NCBI RefSeq assembly: GCF_022682495.2
Contig: NC_071391.1
Span: 10,639,680 to 10,703,679, forward strand
DNA length: 64,000 nucleotides
From: Desmodus rotundus
Lineage: Eukaryota > Chordata > Mammalia > Chiroptera > Phyllostomidae
Direction of reading: 5' to 3'
Part shown: piece after piece, positions 11,508 to 22,899 of the stretch
Layout of the letters: the number at the start of each line of letters is the position of its first letter
How positions within the stretch are numbered: the first letter of the stretch is position 1
Translations under genes and position numbers: made by a program
Notes under the pieces: generated by a model
Told to the model about the DNA's origin: nothing
The model's input: the letters and a program-made list of their open reading frames with translations, nothing else
Database searches by the model: none

Positions 11508-11722
11508 AGGGTTTTCCAACCTTAACACTAGTAATATTTTGGGCCAGACAATTCTGTTCTGTGGGGGTCTTCCCTGTGCATTATCAGGTGTTTGAGTACT
11601 CCTAGCCCCTACCCGTTAGATAATAGAACCACCCTTCCCCACATTTATGACGAGCAAAAATGTCTCCAGACATTGTCAAATCTCCCCTAGAGAGCAAATC
11701 CTGAGCTGGAAGTCACTGAACT
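11508..11722 (-). mobile_element. MER20-like hAT DNA transposon
   Basis: CAGGGTTTTCCAACCTTAAC, ATTTTGGGCCAGACAATTCT, GTGCATTATCAGGTGTTTG and AAAAATGTCTCCAGACATTG appear in the order and spacing of reversed MER20, ending near TGAACTGG. It is a nonautonomous ancient element without coding capacity. Confidence 0.82.
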
Positions 11723-13215
11723 GGAGTGTGGCAGTATACTAGAGCTCTAGCCTCTCAGAGAACCTTGAATATCAAACTTCCCTGTATTTACAGCTACCCA
11801 GGCACTCACATTTTAGCCAGCTACTAATTTGATCTCTCTCCAGAATCTGTGATGTCCCCTTTCAGAGATCGTTGATTTTAGAGCTTGAGGGACACAGAGT
11901 TCCTCTTACTTTATTTGGTAGAGATGGATGACTATCAGTGTCCATATCCTTCTGAGATGTAGGCAAATGTTTTGTATCTAAAAGTTGATTGTTTCATTTT
12001 ATTAGCAAAAGGATGTCACTATATTCAACTTCACAAAAACTAACATGCCACATTTCTATTTTCTCCCCAGTGTTGCTCCATAAGTAACAATCACAGTTGT
12101 GTGGGAATAACTGAGGAACCCTGAGTGATAACTGAGTGATCCTCAGATATGTCTGTAAAGCAAGCACATAATAATTTCTTTTGTACTTCTTCAACTGGTT
12201 TTATTTCACACATCTAGTCTGGTCACTCCCTAACTTGCAGACTACAGGGCTTCACAGGCACTTTTCATCCCTTTACTGATTGCATCTCAAACTCCTGGTA
12301 GGCCCTCAGCCTCTCCTGTCCTTGGTGACTCTTTGTTTTGGCACCAGTGGGATCTGGTGAAGTGTTCATGGCCAGTCACCAAAGATCCAGGGATGGGTTT
12401 CTGACTGGTGACTAGGGACTAGTGATTTAAGCAGGGGATTTTGGTGGAATTATTGGGGAAAAAAGAGTTTCTTTCCACTGAGATTAATGTTCTGGGCAGA
12501 TAGAAGCTCAAAACTGCTCATATCTCTTTCCATATATAATATGTATATATTTTTCTTTTCCCCCCAGTTTTCTCTGTCTTCCTTCATTAGGCAGCACATT
12601 CTCTGTAAATTTCATTTTCAACTCCCCAGTCTTGTAATGAATTTTTCAATCTCCATGTAATTGCTTATGTTGTTTCTAATGTCTTTCACTCACTATTGGG
12701 TACTTGTCAAAATTCTTAATGTTCAGTTGAAAGTATCCTCCTTTTCTCTGTCTACAGACAGAGAAAAATGTTGGCACAACATATTCACGGAGTTAATGTA
12801 TGTATGTCTATATGTATGTATTTATTTTTTGTTATTGTTGTTTAAGTACAGTCTCGGGTCTATTCTGGTTTGGATGGCCAGAACTGCACTTCAACACGAT
12901 GCACATATAACACATATCACAGTCACTGACTTGGTTTACAATTGGTTTTCAATCTGCATGTTGACTTCCAAGATCTCTCAGTCTCAACAACCTGAGAGAT
13001 ATATTTTTGCTTCTTTCCCATTTATTTCACCAACCTATCATATATTCTGTTGTTTCATAAATGGCTTTATACTGGATAGATCAAATTAGATAGTGATTAT
13101 CATAATCAGATTTTCTATATAATAATTTACTGTTTGAGAGCCAGAATATATAAATATGTTGAGACATTGTTAAGATGTACAAAAACACACTGCATCCTTT
13201 CATATTTGTTTAATC
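11722..13215. other. Spacer without recognised genes
   Basis: Mostly AT-rich sequence. A short L1-like 3'-end string (TTGTTATTGTTGTTTAAGTA, about 12828-12847) is the only repeat clue. The longest ORF (12661-13089, +) has no recognisable domain or codon pattern and is read as chance. Confidence 0.5.
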
Positions 13216-13217
13216 AA

Positions 13218-13445
13218 CTCCTCAGCAGATAAGGGTGTCCAACTTTTTGGCGCCTCTGGGCCACACTGGAAGAAGAAGAATTGTCTTGGGCCACACAATA
13301 AATACACAAACACTTAGGAAAACTGATGAGCATAAAAAAAGGCTTTAAGTACATTTATGTTTTTGTGTTAGGCCGCATTCATAGCCATCCTGGGCTGCGT
13401 GTAGCATGTGGACCCCAGGGTGGACAGGTTTGCTCACATAAATTT
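13218..13445. mobile_element. Short nonautonomous DNA transposon-like repeat
   Basis: The ends GGGTGTCCAACTTTTT and GGGTGGACAGGTTTG form imperfect inverted termini around GGGCCACACTGGAAGAAGAA and a GGGCTGCGTG block. The arrangement resembles a widespread mammalian DNA-transposon fossil, but I cannot name the family with certainty. Confidence 0.55.
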
Positions 13446-15200
13446 TTCCATGGGCTTCGGATATCAGAGTGTGTGTTCCTTAGATATGATGTGAGATCAG
13501 AAAACTAATCTTGAGGCCTCAAAGCAAAATATAAGAGGACTTGCAATGTGCTGGTGAACCACAGACTTCCTAGGGAGGCACAACTTTCTTCTAGGACCGT
13601 AGGCTTACCCGAGTAGATTATAAACATTTGGCAATGGTCAATTTTTTAATCTTTAAGTCTCAAGATCAGTTGTTCCAGTAAAAGGTGAACTGATACAACA
13701 GTGTAGTAAGGTGAGTGAAAAAGATAATCATCTGGAAAAGGTTCTTACCTTAATCCCAGTACCTTAGAGCTTGATAGGATTTTAAGTGCTTATCTTCTTA
13801 TAGTCACTTTCTGCATGCACAGGAAACAGGTGTTTTGAGAAAAAATGCCTAGAATAACACAAGTTGTAAATGCCGAAGGTACTTACAACAACAACAACAC
13901 AACAAATCCTGAAGAAGAAAAAAAATGTGTGTTTAACATGTGATAATCTTGAAACAATTCTCAGCATTATTGAAGGAGATTTTAAGAGAAATGGAGACAT
14001 CAAACTATCACATGGAATAGAGAAATAAAGTTCATTACACACAGAAAAATCATAGGTTGAACATCTAGGATGTAGTTTGGGATGTGGAGAAAAAAAGAAT
14101 TTGACATTGTCAGGACAAAAATCCTATTTCACTCAGTCAGCTGAAGTGAGAAGCTGGCAACCAGGGTCAATGCCTGTGAGGAAACATTCCAATGAAATGA
14201 AGGAAAATAAATGAAAGTAGGCACAGGGGCACGTTTTTGAAGACAAAATTCACTTAAATGTTCATACGTTCTGACAGTTTATGAAAGAAAGATGATTAGT
14301 AATAGTAAGAGCAAAGATGAATAGTAATAATAACATCTTAATTGATGCAAATAGAATTCACTGGTGCACAGTTGAAGAGATTAACTTCAGAGAGGAGGGG
14401 CACATTTTCCCCAGAAAAGGACAGGAGGGAGGGAGGGAATCACTGATGAATTCAAATGCTTCTCCAATAACAAGATGAGAAAGTAGAGGATATTTGTATT
14501 TGCTGTTCTATATTTTTCTCCACAAAATAGAAATCATTTTCTGGCAGCAAGCAGAAGGTAGTAAAATGAGACCTAAAAAGAAACATTAAGGTTTGCAATA
14601 GCTATTAAATGAGGGAAACAGCTGTATGTAATATAAAATGTTAAAGAACAATATATAAAAATATATATAATATAAATAATATAGACATATCCATATATTT
14701 ATCTTAATATTGTGAATGTTATGTAAGTATAAAATGAACATGTATCAAAGATTTCACTTAATTGATACATTAATTAAAATGTTATTGGTATAAAAGAAAA
14801 TACAAAGAATTATAGGTCAGGAATTCACATATCAACATACAAATAGATACCAATTGGTTTTTTTCGCAGGGGGAGAGGGAAGTCAATTGTCTACACTGGA
14901 CAAAATGTACGTGTTTATAGTCAAGTACCACTTGGATTGTATCAGGTATCCACCACTGACAGATCTGTAAGTTAGAGCAAGGACAGGAAAGGCAGAGACA
15001 ACCCAGAGAGGTAGAGCGGAGAGACTCTTCAACACCTTTTACAGTTTTGCACTGCAGAGGGCACGGACACAGTTCTGGATATCATTATCCCATTGTCTGG
15101 ATTGAATGTTATAGATCTGTAAGCACGGGGATTTCTCTAGCTGTGTTCCACAGCTTGGATTCCAGATAAAATAGATGTCTGGATGGACTCAGAATTGCTG
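13445..15200. other. Spacer without recognised genes
   Basis: AT-rich, including an A/T-only patch at 14640-14720 and a G-rich string at 14385-14440. No OR relic, RNA gene or clear transposon was seen. Confidence 0.5.
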
Positions 15201-15204
15201 TGTT

Positions 15205-16265
15205 GCCAACTTAATTTTTTTATTATTATTCTTGCTACTTTATTTTACTGTTTATACTATTACACTTGTCTCAATTTCCCTCCCTGTGTCTCCTTCCACA
15301 CACCCCTGCCCCCTCCTTCAGGCATTCCCCCCACACCATCATCCACCTCCACAGGTCATGTATGTGTGTTTTTTGGTCAATCCCTCCACCTTCTTTCATC
15401 CAGTACCCACCTTCCCCCTCCCCTCTGACAGCTGTCAGTCTTTCCTTGTTTCTCTCTCTCTTTTTTTTAATTTTAATTTTTTATTGTTATTCAATTACAG
15501 TTGTGTGGCTTTTCTCCCCATCCCTCCACCCCACCCCAGCCAAACCACCATCCCTCCCCCACTTCCACCATCCCCCTTGATTTTGTCCATGTGTCCTTTA
15601 TAGTAGTTCCTGTAATCCCCTGTCCTCAATACCATATGATCTCACCTTTAACTGGAACATAATAAATAGAAAAAAAAGGAAACAAAATATAACCAGAGAC
15701 ATTGAAGTTAAGAACAATCTTTCCCTGTTTCTATGCTTCTGATTTTATCCTGCTCATTAGTTTATTTTGTTCATTAGATTCCACATATTAGTGAGGTCAT
15801 AATATTTGACTTTCTCTGATTGGCTGATTTCACTTAGTGTTAAGAGTCTTCAGTTCCATCCATGCTGTTGTAAAAGGTAAGAATTCCTTGCTTTTTAACT
15901 CCTGCATAGTAATTCCATTTTGTAAATATACCACAGCTTTTTCATCCACTCATCAACTAATGGACACTTAGGCTGTCTCCAGCACTTGGCTATTGTAAAT
16001 AATGCTGCTATGAATATAGGGTGCATACGTTCTTTTGAATTGTTGTTTCAGGATTCTTAGGATATTTTCCCACAAGTGGAATTACTGGGTCAAAAGGATG
16101 TTCCATTTACAATTTTTGGAGGACATTCCATACTGTTTTCCACAGTGGCTGCACCAGTCTGCATTCCCACCAACAGTGCACTAGGGTTCCCTTTTCTCCA
16201 CAACCTCATCTGCACTTGTTTTTGGATTTATTAACGATGGCCATTCTGACAGAAGTGAGGTGATA
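15205..16265 (-). mobile_element. L1 3' fragment (ORF2 C-terminus and 3'UTR), split by a second L1
   Basis: Pyrimidine-rich reversed 3'UTR (15205-15453) continues after an inserted segment (from 15733) into reversed ORF2 sequence. Landmarks are CAGTTCCATCCATGCTGTTG, CCACAGTGGCTGCACCAGTC and ATTCCCACCAACAGTGCACT. It is truncated at about 16265. Confidence 0.88.
15461..15717. mobile_element. Nested L1 with 5' inversion
   Basis: A second L1 3' end sits inside the older one. Its 3' part is minus-oriented (15461-15620) and its distal part is plus-oriented (about 15640-15717), with the phrase CCATATGATCTCACCTTTAA reading forward. The flanking repeats TCTTTCCTTGTTTCT (15439-15453) and TCTTTCCCTGTTTCT (15718-15732) differ at one base and are the target-site duplication. 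Inversion of the 5' part is the known result of twin priming. Confidence 0.8.
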
Positions 16266-16359
16266 TCTTTAGAGCAGAGAAGTCACAAGATGCTGAGGTT
16301 ACGGAGGCTGGAAAGGAAAATTTAACATATAATTTTTTGAGAAAGGTACTCTTGTTCTT

Positions 16360-16470
16360 TTATTGTAGATGGGGAAACTGAAACTCAGTGATTGATTGGC
16401 CTGCCCAAGGTCTCACAACCACTAAGTGACAGAGCTGGGAATCAGCCACTTTTATAACTAATTCAGAATC
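16360..16470 (-). mobile_element. MIR SINE fragment
   Basis: GATGGGGAAACTGAAACTCAG, CTGCCCAAGGTCTCACAACC and AAGTGACAGAGCTGGGAATC match the reversed MIR core in order. Confidence 0.82.
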
Positions 16471-16474
16471 TTCT

Positions 16475-17090
16475 AATTTATCAGTGGGTTTCAAACAACT
16501 CTATGGGGCTTCTTTGTTCCTCAGAGGTGAAGCCAGGTCTCAAGATGAGAAATACAGAACTACTTTCCCTCCACCTACACAATGTTTCTCCTTGAACAAC
16601 AATGCTTTACCTGTTGTGGAAATAAAAAAATACTAATAGGAATGGAGGCTATTTATTCAGAGTATTCTATGTAGTAATGTGATTAGTGAATATTACTTAA
16701 CATTGGTGGAAGATGAGAGAGTTAAAAAAGTAAAGAATGAAGCTTGGGTTTAGAGTTCAACAACTGGTTTGATGGTTGTGCCATTTAATGTGGAAAACAG
16801 TAGCCTTAATTTTATTAACCAATGTGTCACACCAGTAAATTTAATGAAAAAGAAGTAGAAGTAATCTAAGTAATTATTTCTAAGTAATCTATCACTTAGA
16901 AATAATTAAAAGTCTATGCATCATTCTACTTTAACTGTAGATATGCCTAGAAGTAATCAGGATGCCCAAGTAGATTTAGAATGACTCTTCTGTTTATTTT
17001 GACCATTTTATTTTTTCAATAATGTTGAGGTTACCATTCACATCGCTATTGTTACTCTGTGACACCCTCAGCAGTCCAAAAGCACTGCCG
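16475..17090. other. Spacer in front of the plus-strand OR relic
   Basis: AT-rich, with a short tandem-like AAGTAATCTA/AAGTAATTATT patch near 16860-16910. Nothing else was recognised. Confidence 0.5.
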
Positions 17091-17093
17091 AGA

Positions 17094-17519
17094 ATGGAGT
17101 TGGAGAATGGTACTGTGGTGACTTAGTTCTTTCTCTTGGGATTTAGTGACCATTCCGAACTCCAGAACATTCTTTTTGCTAGTTTTTCCATCTACTCTTT
17201 CATCCTGATGAGGAACTTTGGGGTGGTTTTGTTTATCAAGACCAGTTCCCACTTGTACACCCCTAGGTACTTTGTCCTCTACATATTTTCCTTCATAAAT
17301 GCATGCTACTCTCTGTCATTGCCTCCGAATTACCTCTGGACTTGGTTTCCAATAAGAATACCATTTCTTACAATGGCTGTGCTTCAGTTATATTTTTTCT
17401 TGCTCTTTGGTTGACACAGAATCTTGCCTCTCTTTGCTGCCACAACTTGTGATTGATGTACAAAGCAATCTGCAACCCACTGCTCTGTGTTGCTATTATG
17501 TCTAAGAGGCTTTCTTTCA
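17094..17519 (+). pseudogene. Olfactory receptor pseudogene, N-terminal half only, cut by an L1
   Basis: The frame starts MELENGTVVT then a TAG (17124-17126) and continues FFLLGFSDHSELQNILF. SSHLYTPRYF stands where other ORs have LHTPMYFF. After a TGA and a frameshift, YKAICNPLLC and MSKRLSF mark the end of TM3 and the second intracellular loop. The sequence then stops and an L1 3' end begins at about 17530. TM4-TM7 are absent. It belongs to the family 5/8/9-like class II ORs, without closer assignment. Multiple lesions show it is long dead. Confidence 0.85.
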
Positions 17520-17529
17520 TATATATATG

Positions 17530-17853
17530 GCATTATGTGAAGTGAAATAAGCCAGGCGGTGAAAGAAAAATACCATATGATCTCACCTATAAGTGGATCC
17601 TAATCAACAAAATAAACAAGTGAGTAAAATAAAACCAGAGACATTGAAATAAAGAGCAAACTGATGGTAAACAGAGGGAGGGGGGATAATGTGGAAAAGA
17701 AGGGGAAGGTTCATCCAGGAACATGTATAAAGGACCCATGGACAAAGCCAAAGGTGGGTAGGATTGAGGGTGGGAGGTGGGGGTGGGTGGGGCAAGCGAG
17801 GGTGGTGGGGGGAAAGTAGAGACAACTGTTTTTGAAGAACAATAAAAAGTACA
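17530..17853 (+). mobile_element. L1 3' end, sense orientation
   Basis: Has the end-of-ORF2/3'UTR order TGAAGTGAAATAAGCCAGG, CCATATGATCTCACCTATAA, AACCAGAGACATTGAAATAA, then a G-rich 3'UTR and GAGACAACTG...ACAATAAAAAG. It truncates the OR relic on its left and abuts unit U1 on its right. Confidence 0.9.
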
Positions 17854-18034
17854 GTTCCAGTTTATTTCACAGATACACAGTGAGTAAATATGAATAATTA
17901 CAAATGGAATAATATTAGAAATAGTATCTTGTTATTTTTTTTACTTTATTAAAACTTTAAGGTAATACATCTTTAATTTAAACTATATGAATTGGACATT
18001 TTAGCTTTTCAAGTTTATTTTAACTAGTATAATG

Positions 18035-18330
18035 TTATGAACACAGAAAGGAAAGGAAGTCTTCTTTTCCAGCGGCTTTTGGAAAAGGCCCAGGTCCTTC
18101 ACCCCCCAACTCCCACTTATGTGGCTCCTTTCCAGCGGCTCCTTTCCAGCTGCCAGTCGCACCAGGTCTGTTGTCCAGAGGGAGGTGAGAGGGAAAATCC
18201 GCCGGCCTATGTGAAGACCGTGAGGTGTAATATAAACCTAGAGCTGCTGACCCTGGGGGTGTTGCTGATACAACGGGCCAGGATGATGAGAAATAGAGCA
18301 TCCAAGGAGACTTTTCCATCACATGATCCT
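18035..18330. other. Conserved block 3' of the receptor (U1 copy)
   Basis: A GC-richer block is found on the 3' side of each array receptor, here and at 33910-34215, 44480-44800 and 57590-57870. Shared phrases include GAGCTGCTGA and GAAATAGAG. In U2 and U4 it has a similar short plus-strand ORF, but U1 reads in a different way, so coding is doubtful. It could be an old LTR or another repeat caught in the founder unit. Confidence 0.5.
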
Positions 18331-19059
18331 TTTCCCTGATTCCTACCAGAGCCAACACCAAAAGACAAGCAGCGCAGACAGATTTCACTTAAGTTAAAGA
18401 CACCAGAGTAGAATCGAACAAGAGGATTCCCTTTTGCATCTTCTTTCAGCCTGCAGTCATTAATTTATTCAGCACATAACTTGAATGCTATCCTGGAGCT
18501 GAATATTGTTAATAACAAAGGAGAAACAATGGGGAATAAGGTAGGCAAGGGCTGTGGCTCCATGAAACCTTCAGTATGGGGCAGGGTGTTCCTGATTCAT
18601 TTTTATTTGTATATTTACTACTTATATCGTTTTATGTTATAGGGTGATACTACTACATGGGAAGGAGAAAAACAAACCTAATTCAATCTGCTAACCTCCC
18701 TTCTGACTGAGCGAGTTTGTTCACTCCATATTTGGAAAGAAATCTTAAGGAGGGTCTGTTGAATTCACATGAGGGGAGTGGTTGCTATTTGCATGATATC
18801 TCACTGGGACATACTCATGAACAGAGAAGGAAAGTATAAAAGGTCCCTCTTTGCAAAACAGCAAAGTGAATGTATTATTACTTTATGGTAGAAAAAAACC
18901 CTAATATCAATAATACTCTTTACACTCAATTGAAGCACAAAGGTAAGAAAGGGAAAAGATCCAGAAATTTCTACAGGTGAGGCTATAGGAACTTATGTCA
19001 CAGTACTTGAACTTTAGTGCTCAGAATCTTTCAATAAATGTTTTTGGTTGTCCATGCTT

Positions 19060-19998
19060 TTACCCAGAATGTAATTTAGTGCCAATTGCCTTTTTCAGGG
19101 CATCTTTCACATCCTTATTCCTTAAGCTGTAGATGAGTGGGTTTAACATGGGGATGACAACTGTGTAGAAAACAGAGGCTATTTTGTCAGTGTCCATGGA
19201 GTAACTTGACTTGGGTCGGAAATACATGAACAGGATTGTCCCATAAAATATAGCCACAGCGGTTAAATGGGAGGCACAGGTAGAGAAGGCTTTGCATCTG
19301 CCCTCAGCTGACTTCATTCGAAGAATGGTATTTATGATGAAGCTGTAGGAGAGGAAGACAGTGATGATGATGGACCCCAGAACACAGCTGATGAAAGTGA
19401 ACATCACTATCTCATTGATGGTTGTGTCTGAGGTGGAGAGGGCTAGTAAGGGTGGGATGTCACAGAAAAAGTGATTGATGATATTGGAATTGCAGAATGA
19501 CAATCGAAATGTGCAGCAGGTATGGATTGCGGAATCCACCAAGCCTGCGATGTAGGCAATAGTCACGAGCTGGGTACAGATGCTCTTGGACATGGCTGTT
19601 GTATACAGAAGTGGATTACAAATGGCTACGTAACGGTCATACGCCATGACGGACAGCATGACACATTCCACATCTGCAAAGGCACCAAAAGAATACAATT
19701 GAATGGCACATAAATTATATGGAATCCTTTTTTGTTCAGATAAGAAATCAGCCAGCATCTTGGGGGAGACAGTGGAGGAGTAGCAGATATCACAGAAAGA
19801 CAGACTGCTCAGGAAATAATACATGGGCGTGTGGAGCCGGGGGTCCATGCTGATCAGCAGGATCATCCCTAGGTTGGCGATCACAGTGATGCCATAAACC
19901 AGCAGGAAGAGCACAAAGAGCCCCTGCTGCACATCCCGCCTGGCAGAGAGTCCTAAGAGTATGAATTCTGTGAACACGGTGCAGTTCTCAATGGCCAT
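19060..19998 (-). CDS. Olfactory receptor, class II, array gene U1, intact, 312 aa
   Basis: A seven-transmembrane odorant receptor expected in olfactory cilia. It has an N-glycosylation site NCT (5-7), TM1 ANLGM (41-45), [16 protein letters not shown] (55-70), Cys97 and Cys179 for the conserved disulfide, [10 protein letters not shown] (118-127), [11 protein letters not shown] (235-245) and [12 protein letters not shown] (283-294). The length is normal for ORs. The YYFLS in TM2, the FGAFADVEC in TM3 and [14 protein letters not shown] place it in the family-5-like group. I do not recognise the exact subfamily. It is a paralogue of 34764-35702, 46082-47050 and 58550-59485, and in TM5 (195-215) it is closest to the U3 copy. 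The ATG at 19998 is preceded by a conserved splice acceptor. No lesion is visible, so it is probably functional. Confidence 0.96.
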   Translation of the reverse strand: MAIENCTVFTEFILLGLSARRDVQQGLFVLFLLVYGITVIANLGMILLISMDPRLHTPMYYFLSSLSFCDICYSSTVSPKMLADFLSEQKRIPYNLCAIQLYSFGAFADVECVMLSVMAYDRYVAICNPLLYTTAMSKSICTQLVTIAYIAGLVDSAIHTCCTFRLSFCNSNIINHFFCDIPPLLALSTSDTTINEIVMFTFISCVLGSIIITVFLSYSFIINTILRMKSAEGRCKAFSTCASHLTAVAIFYGTILFMYFRPKSSYSMDTDKIASVFYTVVIPMLNPLIYSLRNKDVKDALKKAIGTKLHSG

Positions 19999-20017
19999 GA
20001 GTCATGTCTGGAAATCC

Positions 20018-20046
20018 CTGGTTGTGGAAGAAGGGAATGGGTGTGG
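20018..20046 (-). promoter_or_regulatory. Probable 3' splice site before the U1 receptor
   Basis: On the minus strand CCCATTCCCTTCTTCCACAACCAG precedes a 19-nt 5'UTR and the ATG. The same CCACAACCAG acceptor is found at the corresponding place in U2 (35721), U3 (47070) and U4 (59504). Confidence 0.7.
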
Positions 20047-20049
20047 GGT

Positions 20050-22890
20050 TGACATCATAATAGTATTTTAATATTAAACAGCTGATTCTATTTTTCAGTA
20101 ACTAGAAAAAGAGATGAGCATACCTAAGTCTGCTTTAGGTAAAATGACTCTCCTTGAAATATATCCCATTTAGTATAAATTGATGAAATGATGGTGGTCT
20201 TTGGAAGACAAACGGAATTCTATGTCCCACTGCTATATTTTACCTATCAATTGTGTTGTATTTGATATCACACATGACCACCTTGGTTCTGTAGAAATAT
20301 AGAGAACATGTAGTCGAGGGCAGATGAAAGATAGAAAGACAATATATAAGTGATGATCTATTGATCAATGTACAGGATTCCAAACCCTTGACTTAAACTC
20401 CTCTAGATGCATCATCAAAAATGTCTTCCATGTAAAAATGAATCTATTTTATGAAATGTACACAAGTGCAGGATAGAATTTTAAAATAATGAAACACTTT
20501 CTACCATCTCCCCAATCTGTGCTTCCATTTTATTGTATTTCTTCCTATCTATGGATATTCATTTTAATTAAATAAATACAAAACATCTGTATCTACACGA
20601 CTTTCCTGGTATCACTGGTGCCCCTAAGCATAATACCGATGAACGATTGTCTCCTTGTAAAGTCTTTCTTCCAGGAAAGGGGCGTCTGAGTCGGAGACGT
20701 GGGCCATTGTCATGTAAGTACGTGACAATGCCCCCAAGGAAAACCAGGCTTCGTTAAGGCTCCCTGTTGCATGAAACATGAAGAGAAAAGACTGGGGCTG
20801 CTAAAGGTACTGATGTTCTGTAAGTGAGGGAGTCGTTTGGCAGAATAGAGAATAGCCCTTTAAACTTTCTGTGAGTGCTGTATGCTTCACTAGTTTCACA
20901 ACCGCATCTCGAAGACACATTATACAAAATAAACTGCTACACATTTAAAAATTATTAATGAAATCATGCAGTTGCCTACAATCTGAGTCAATAATTCATA
21001 TTTCCATAAAGTGTTTTTAAGTTATATATACATTTTCAAGTCATATACTTTTTAAAACATTTTTTAAAATATAGCAAGTGAATTTTCAGTATGTAAACAT
21101 CTTTGCATTAAACCCTGAACAATAGCAAGAAGAGCAGAAGCGTTTCAGAGGCCATCTTTGAGCTTTAACACTAGTAGATGTTCATTATGATAGTTTGATA
21201 TGTTTTCATTTAAAAAATAATTTATTCTATCACTGACAATGCTACTGCATGTAAGTTAGTGAGTGACAGATTTTATGGTGCTCTTTCAGTGTTTACTGAA
21301 ACCTGACACACACGTTACAGAACTACTATGTCACTCATTTCACTGGTTTGTGACAGAGTTTATAACCCATTTGTAGGACTGACCTTTGCCAGAGGACAAA
21401 TCCCTTTTCAAGCCAAAGAGATGTGATAAAATGAAGTGAAGACAAAATATTAGGTGTAAATTTATTTTTATTTTAAGCTGTCTTTCCATTTAAATGAATA
21501 TAGATAGAGAAAAAATAAATGTTCCTGAGATATATAGGATTCTGCATTGTTTCTACATCTGTGTCGTTTTCATATGTGTTTGCTGACATAAAAAATTCAA
21601 ATGTAGACAGTGGTCTAATTTTTAATTTTTCTGTAGTTAAAAACTATGGTATGGATTAACATACATTGATATTCCATAATGTGCTGTCTCTATTATTGTT
21701 TGAAAGGGACAAGAGCGAACCTTAAATTTACATGTATAGTGATATCTCTTGCACAGTGATAAAAGTAATGATTTACTTACCAATCTTGATTAAAATATAA
21801 ATAAGATATTTACTTTCCTCATCCTCATAACAAATGAGGTCAGGCAAATTCACACAGGCCCAACAAAGAAATAGCATTATTTGGCCATTAGATTGAAAAT
21901 TTCATTTAACTGAGAAAGCAGATACACAATGATTCATTAACAAAATTCTCAATTCTTTATTCTTCATTTTTCCAAAAGTAAGGTTCCCCCCCTCCTACAT
22001 TCTTTCACTTAAGCCATTTAGAAACCTACCTGAAATGAGCAAGTCTTTCTGTCCTTATCTCTGGTACAGCAACAGTAGGCAGATTGCATTTTATTTCTAC
22101 CAGGTGACTGTTGGGACTTAAATCTCTAAAGACTTTGCCTCCACTCTTCTGTTATGAGAACGTGATTAATTAGATTCTGGTTCTGTGTTTCCGCAGTGAA
22201 TGCTTCAATGACTTTAGCAAAGGCTGAACTTTGATTCTTCACTCTTTTTACTAGATTGAGCAGTGTCAGAAGCTTCCCAGAATTCATTTTAATGCTGTGC
22301 TTCATGGCTACCGTGAATCTACACTGTCCTCTAGTGAAACCAGATGTCTGACGAAATTCAAATGGATCCTCTACTTAATGAGTTTTATCCCTTTTTTCAT
22401 TCTTTACCTTGTTTCTTCTATTTCTGAAACATCTCTTTCGCTTCTCATTTAGAAATATGGTAATCTCACATATTGCTTTTCTATTGGTCACTGTCTGTAT
22501 TCCTTTGTCGCAAGTATGTGTGAACCCCCCTCCTTGCAATGATTTTTTGACTGGGCGGGGATGGGAACCTTTTCCCTTCTTCTCTTCTTGGGCCCAATAA
22601 TTAAATTGATAAAGGAGAAAAAACAAATTTAAATTTGCATGTACAGGAGCCCCATACCAAATACAAGACTCAAAGAAGTGACCAAAGGAGGCAGTTTATG
22701 CACAATTTAAGCAAGGAAACAATAAATGTGGAAAGAATAGGCAAGACAAAGGAGTTTGGGGTTGGGAGAGTGAAGAAGTACAAGTTTTATTTACATATCC
22801 TTCTCAACTCTAAATTCCCTATTCTGGTGATAAGAGAGTGAATATAAAAATTATTGCAAATTGAATACTAATATGAATGCTACTCTGTTC
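20050..22890. other. 5' flank of U1 and spacer
   Basis: 20100-21000 aligns in pieces with the U3 flank (48840-50440). The phrase CCCAAGGAAAACCAGGCTTC near 20734 corresponds to ACCAAGGAAAACCAGTTCAG near 50399. 22000-22890 is AT-rich with no recognised repeat. No gene was seen. Confidence 0.5.
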
Positions 22891-22899
22891 TTTGTTTTA

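Larger units (their letters stand above)
17860..22000. repeat. Tandem OR unit U1
   Basis: Begins with the phrase CAGTTTATTTCACAGATAC, shared with 33430, 44290 and 57310. It includes a conserved 3' block (18035-18330), the OR gene 19060-19998 and 5' flank up to about 22000. U1 lacks roughly 1 kb of 5' flank that U2, U3 and U4 carry: sequence close to 20200 aligns with 48840, 36745 and 60530. The right limit is uncertain. Confidence 0.75.

Noticed and set aside
12661..13089. 142-codon plus-strand ORF
   Set aside because: No family resemblance, AT-driven composition, contains an L1-like string; read as chance.
15175..15603. Pro/Leu/Ser-rich ORFs over C-rich DNA
   Set aside because: Typical translation of the reversed pyrimidine-rich L1 3'UTR; the same effect occurs at 33549, 39683, 45769, 48086, 54239 and 61987.
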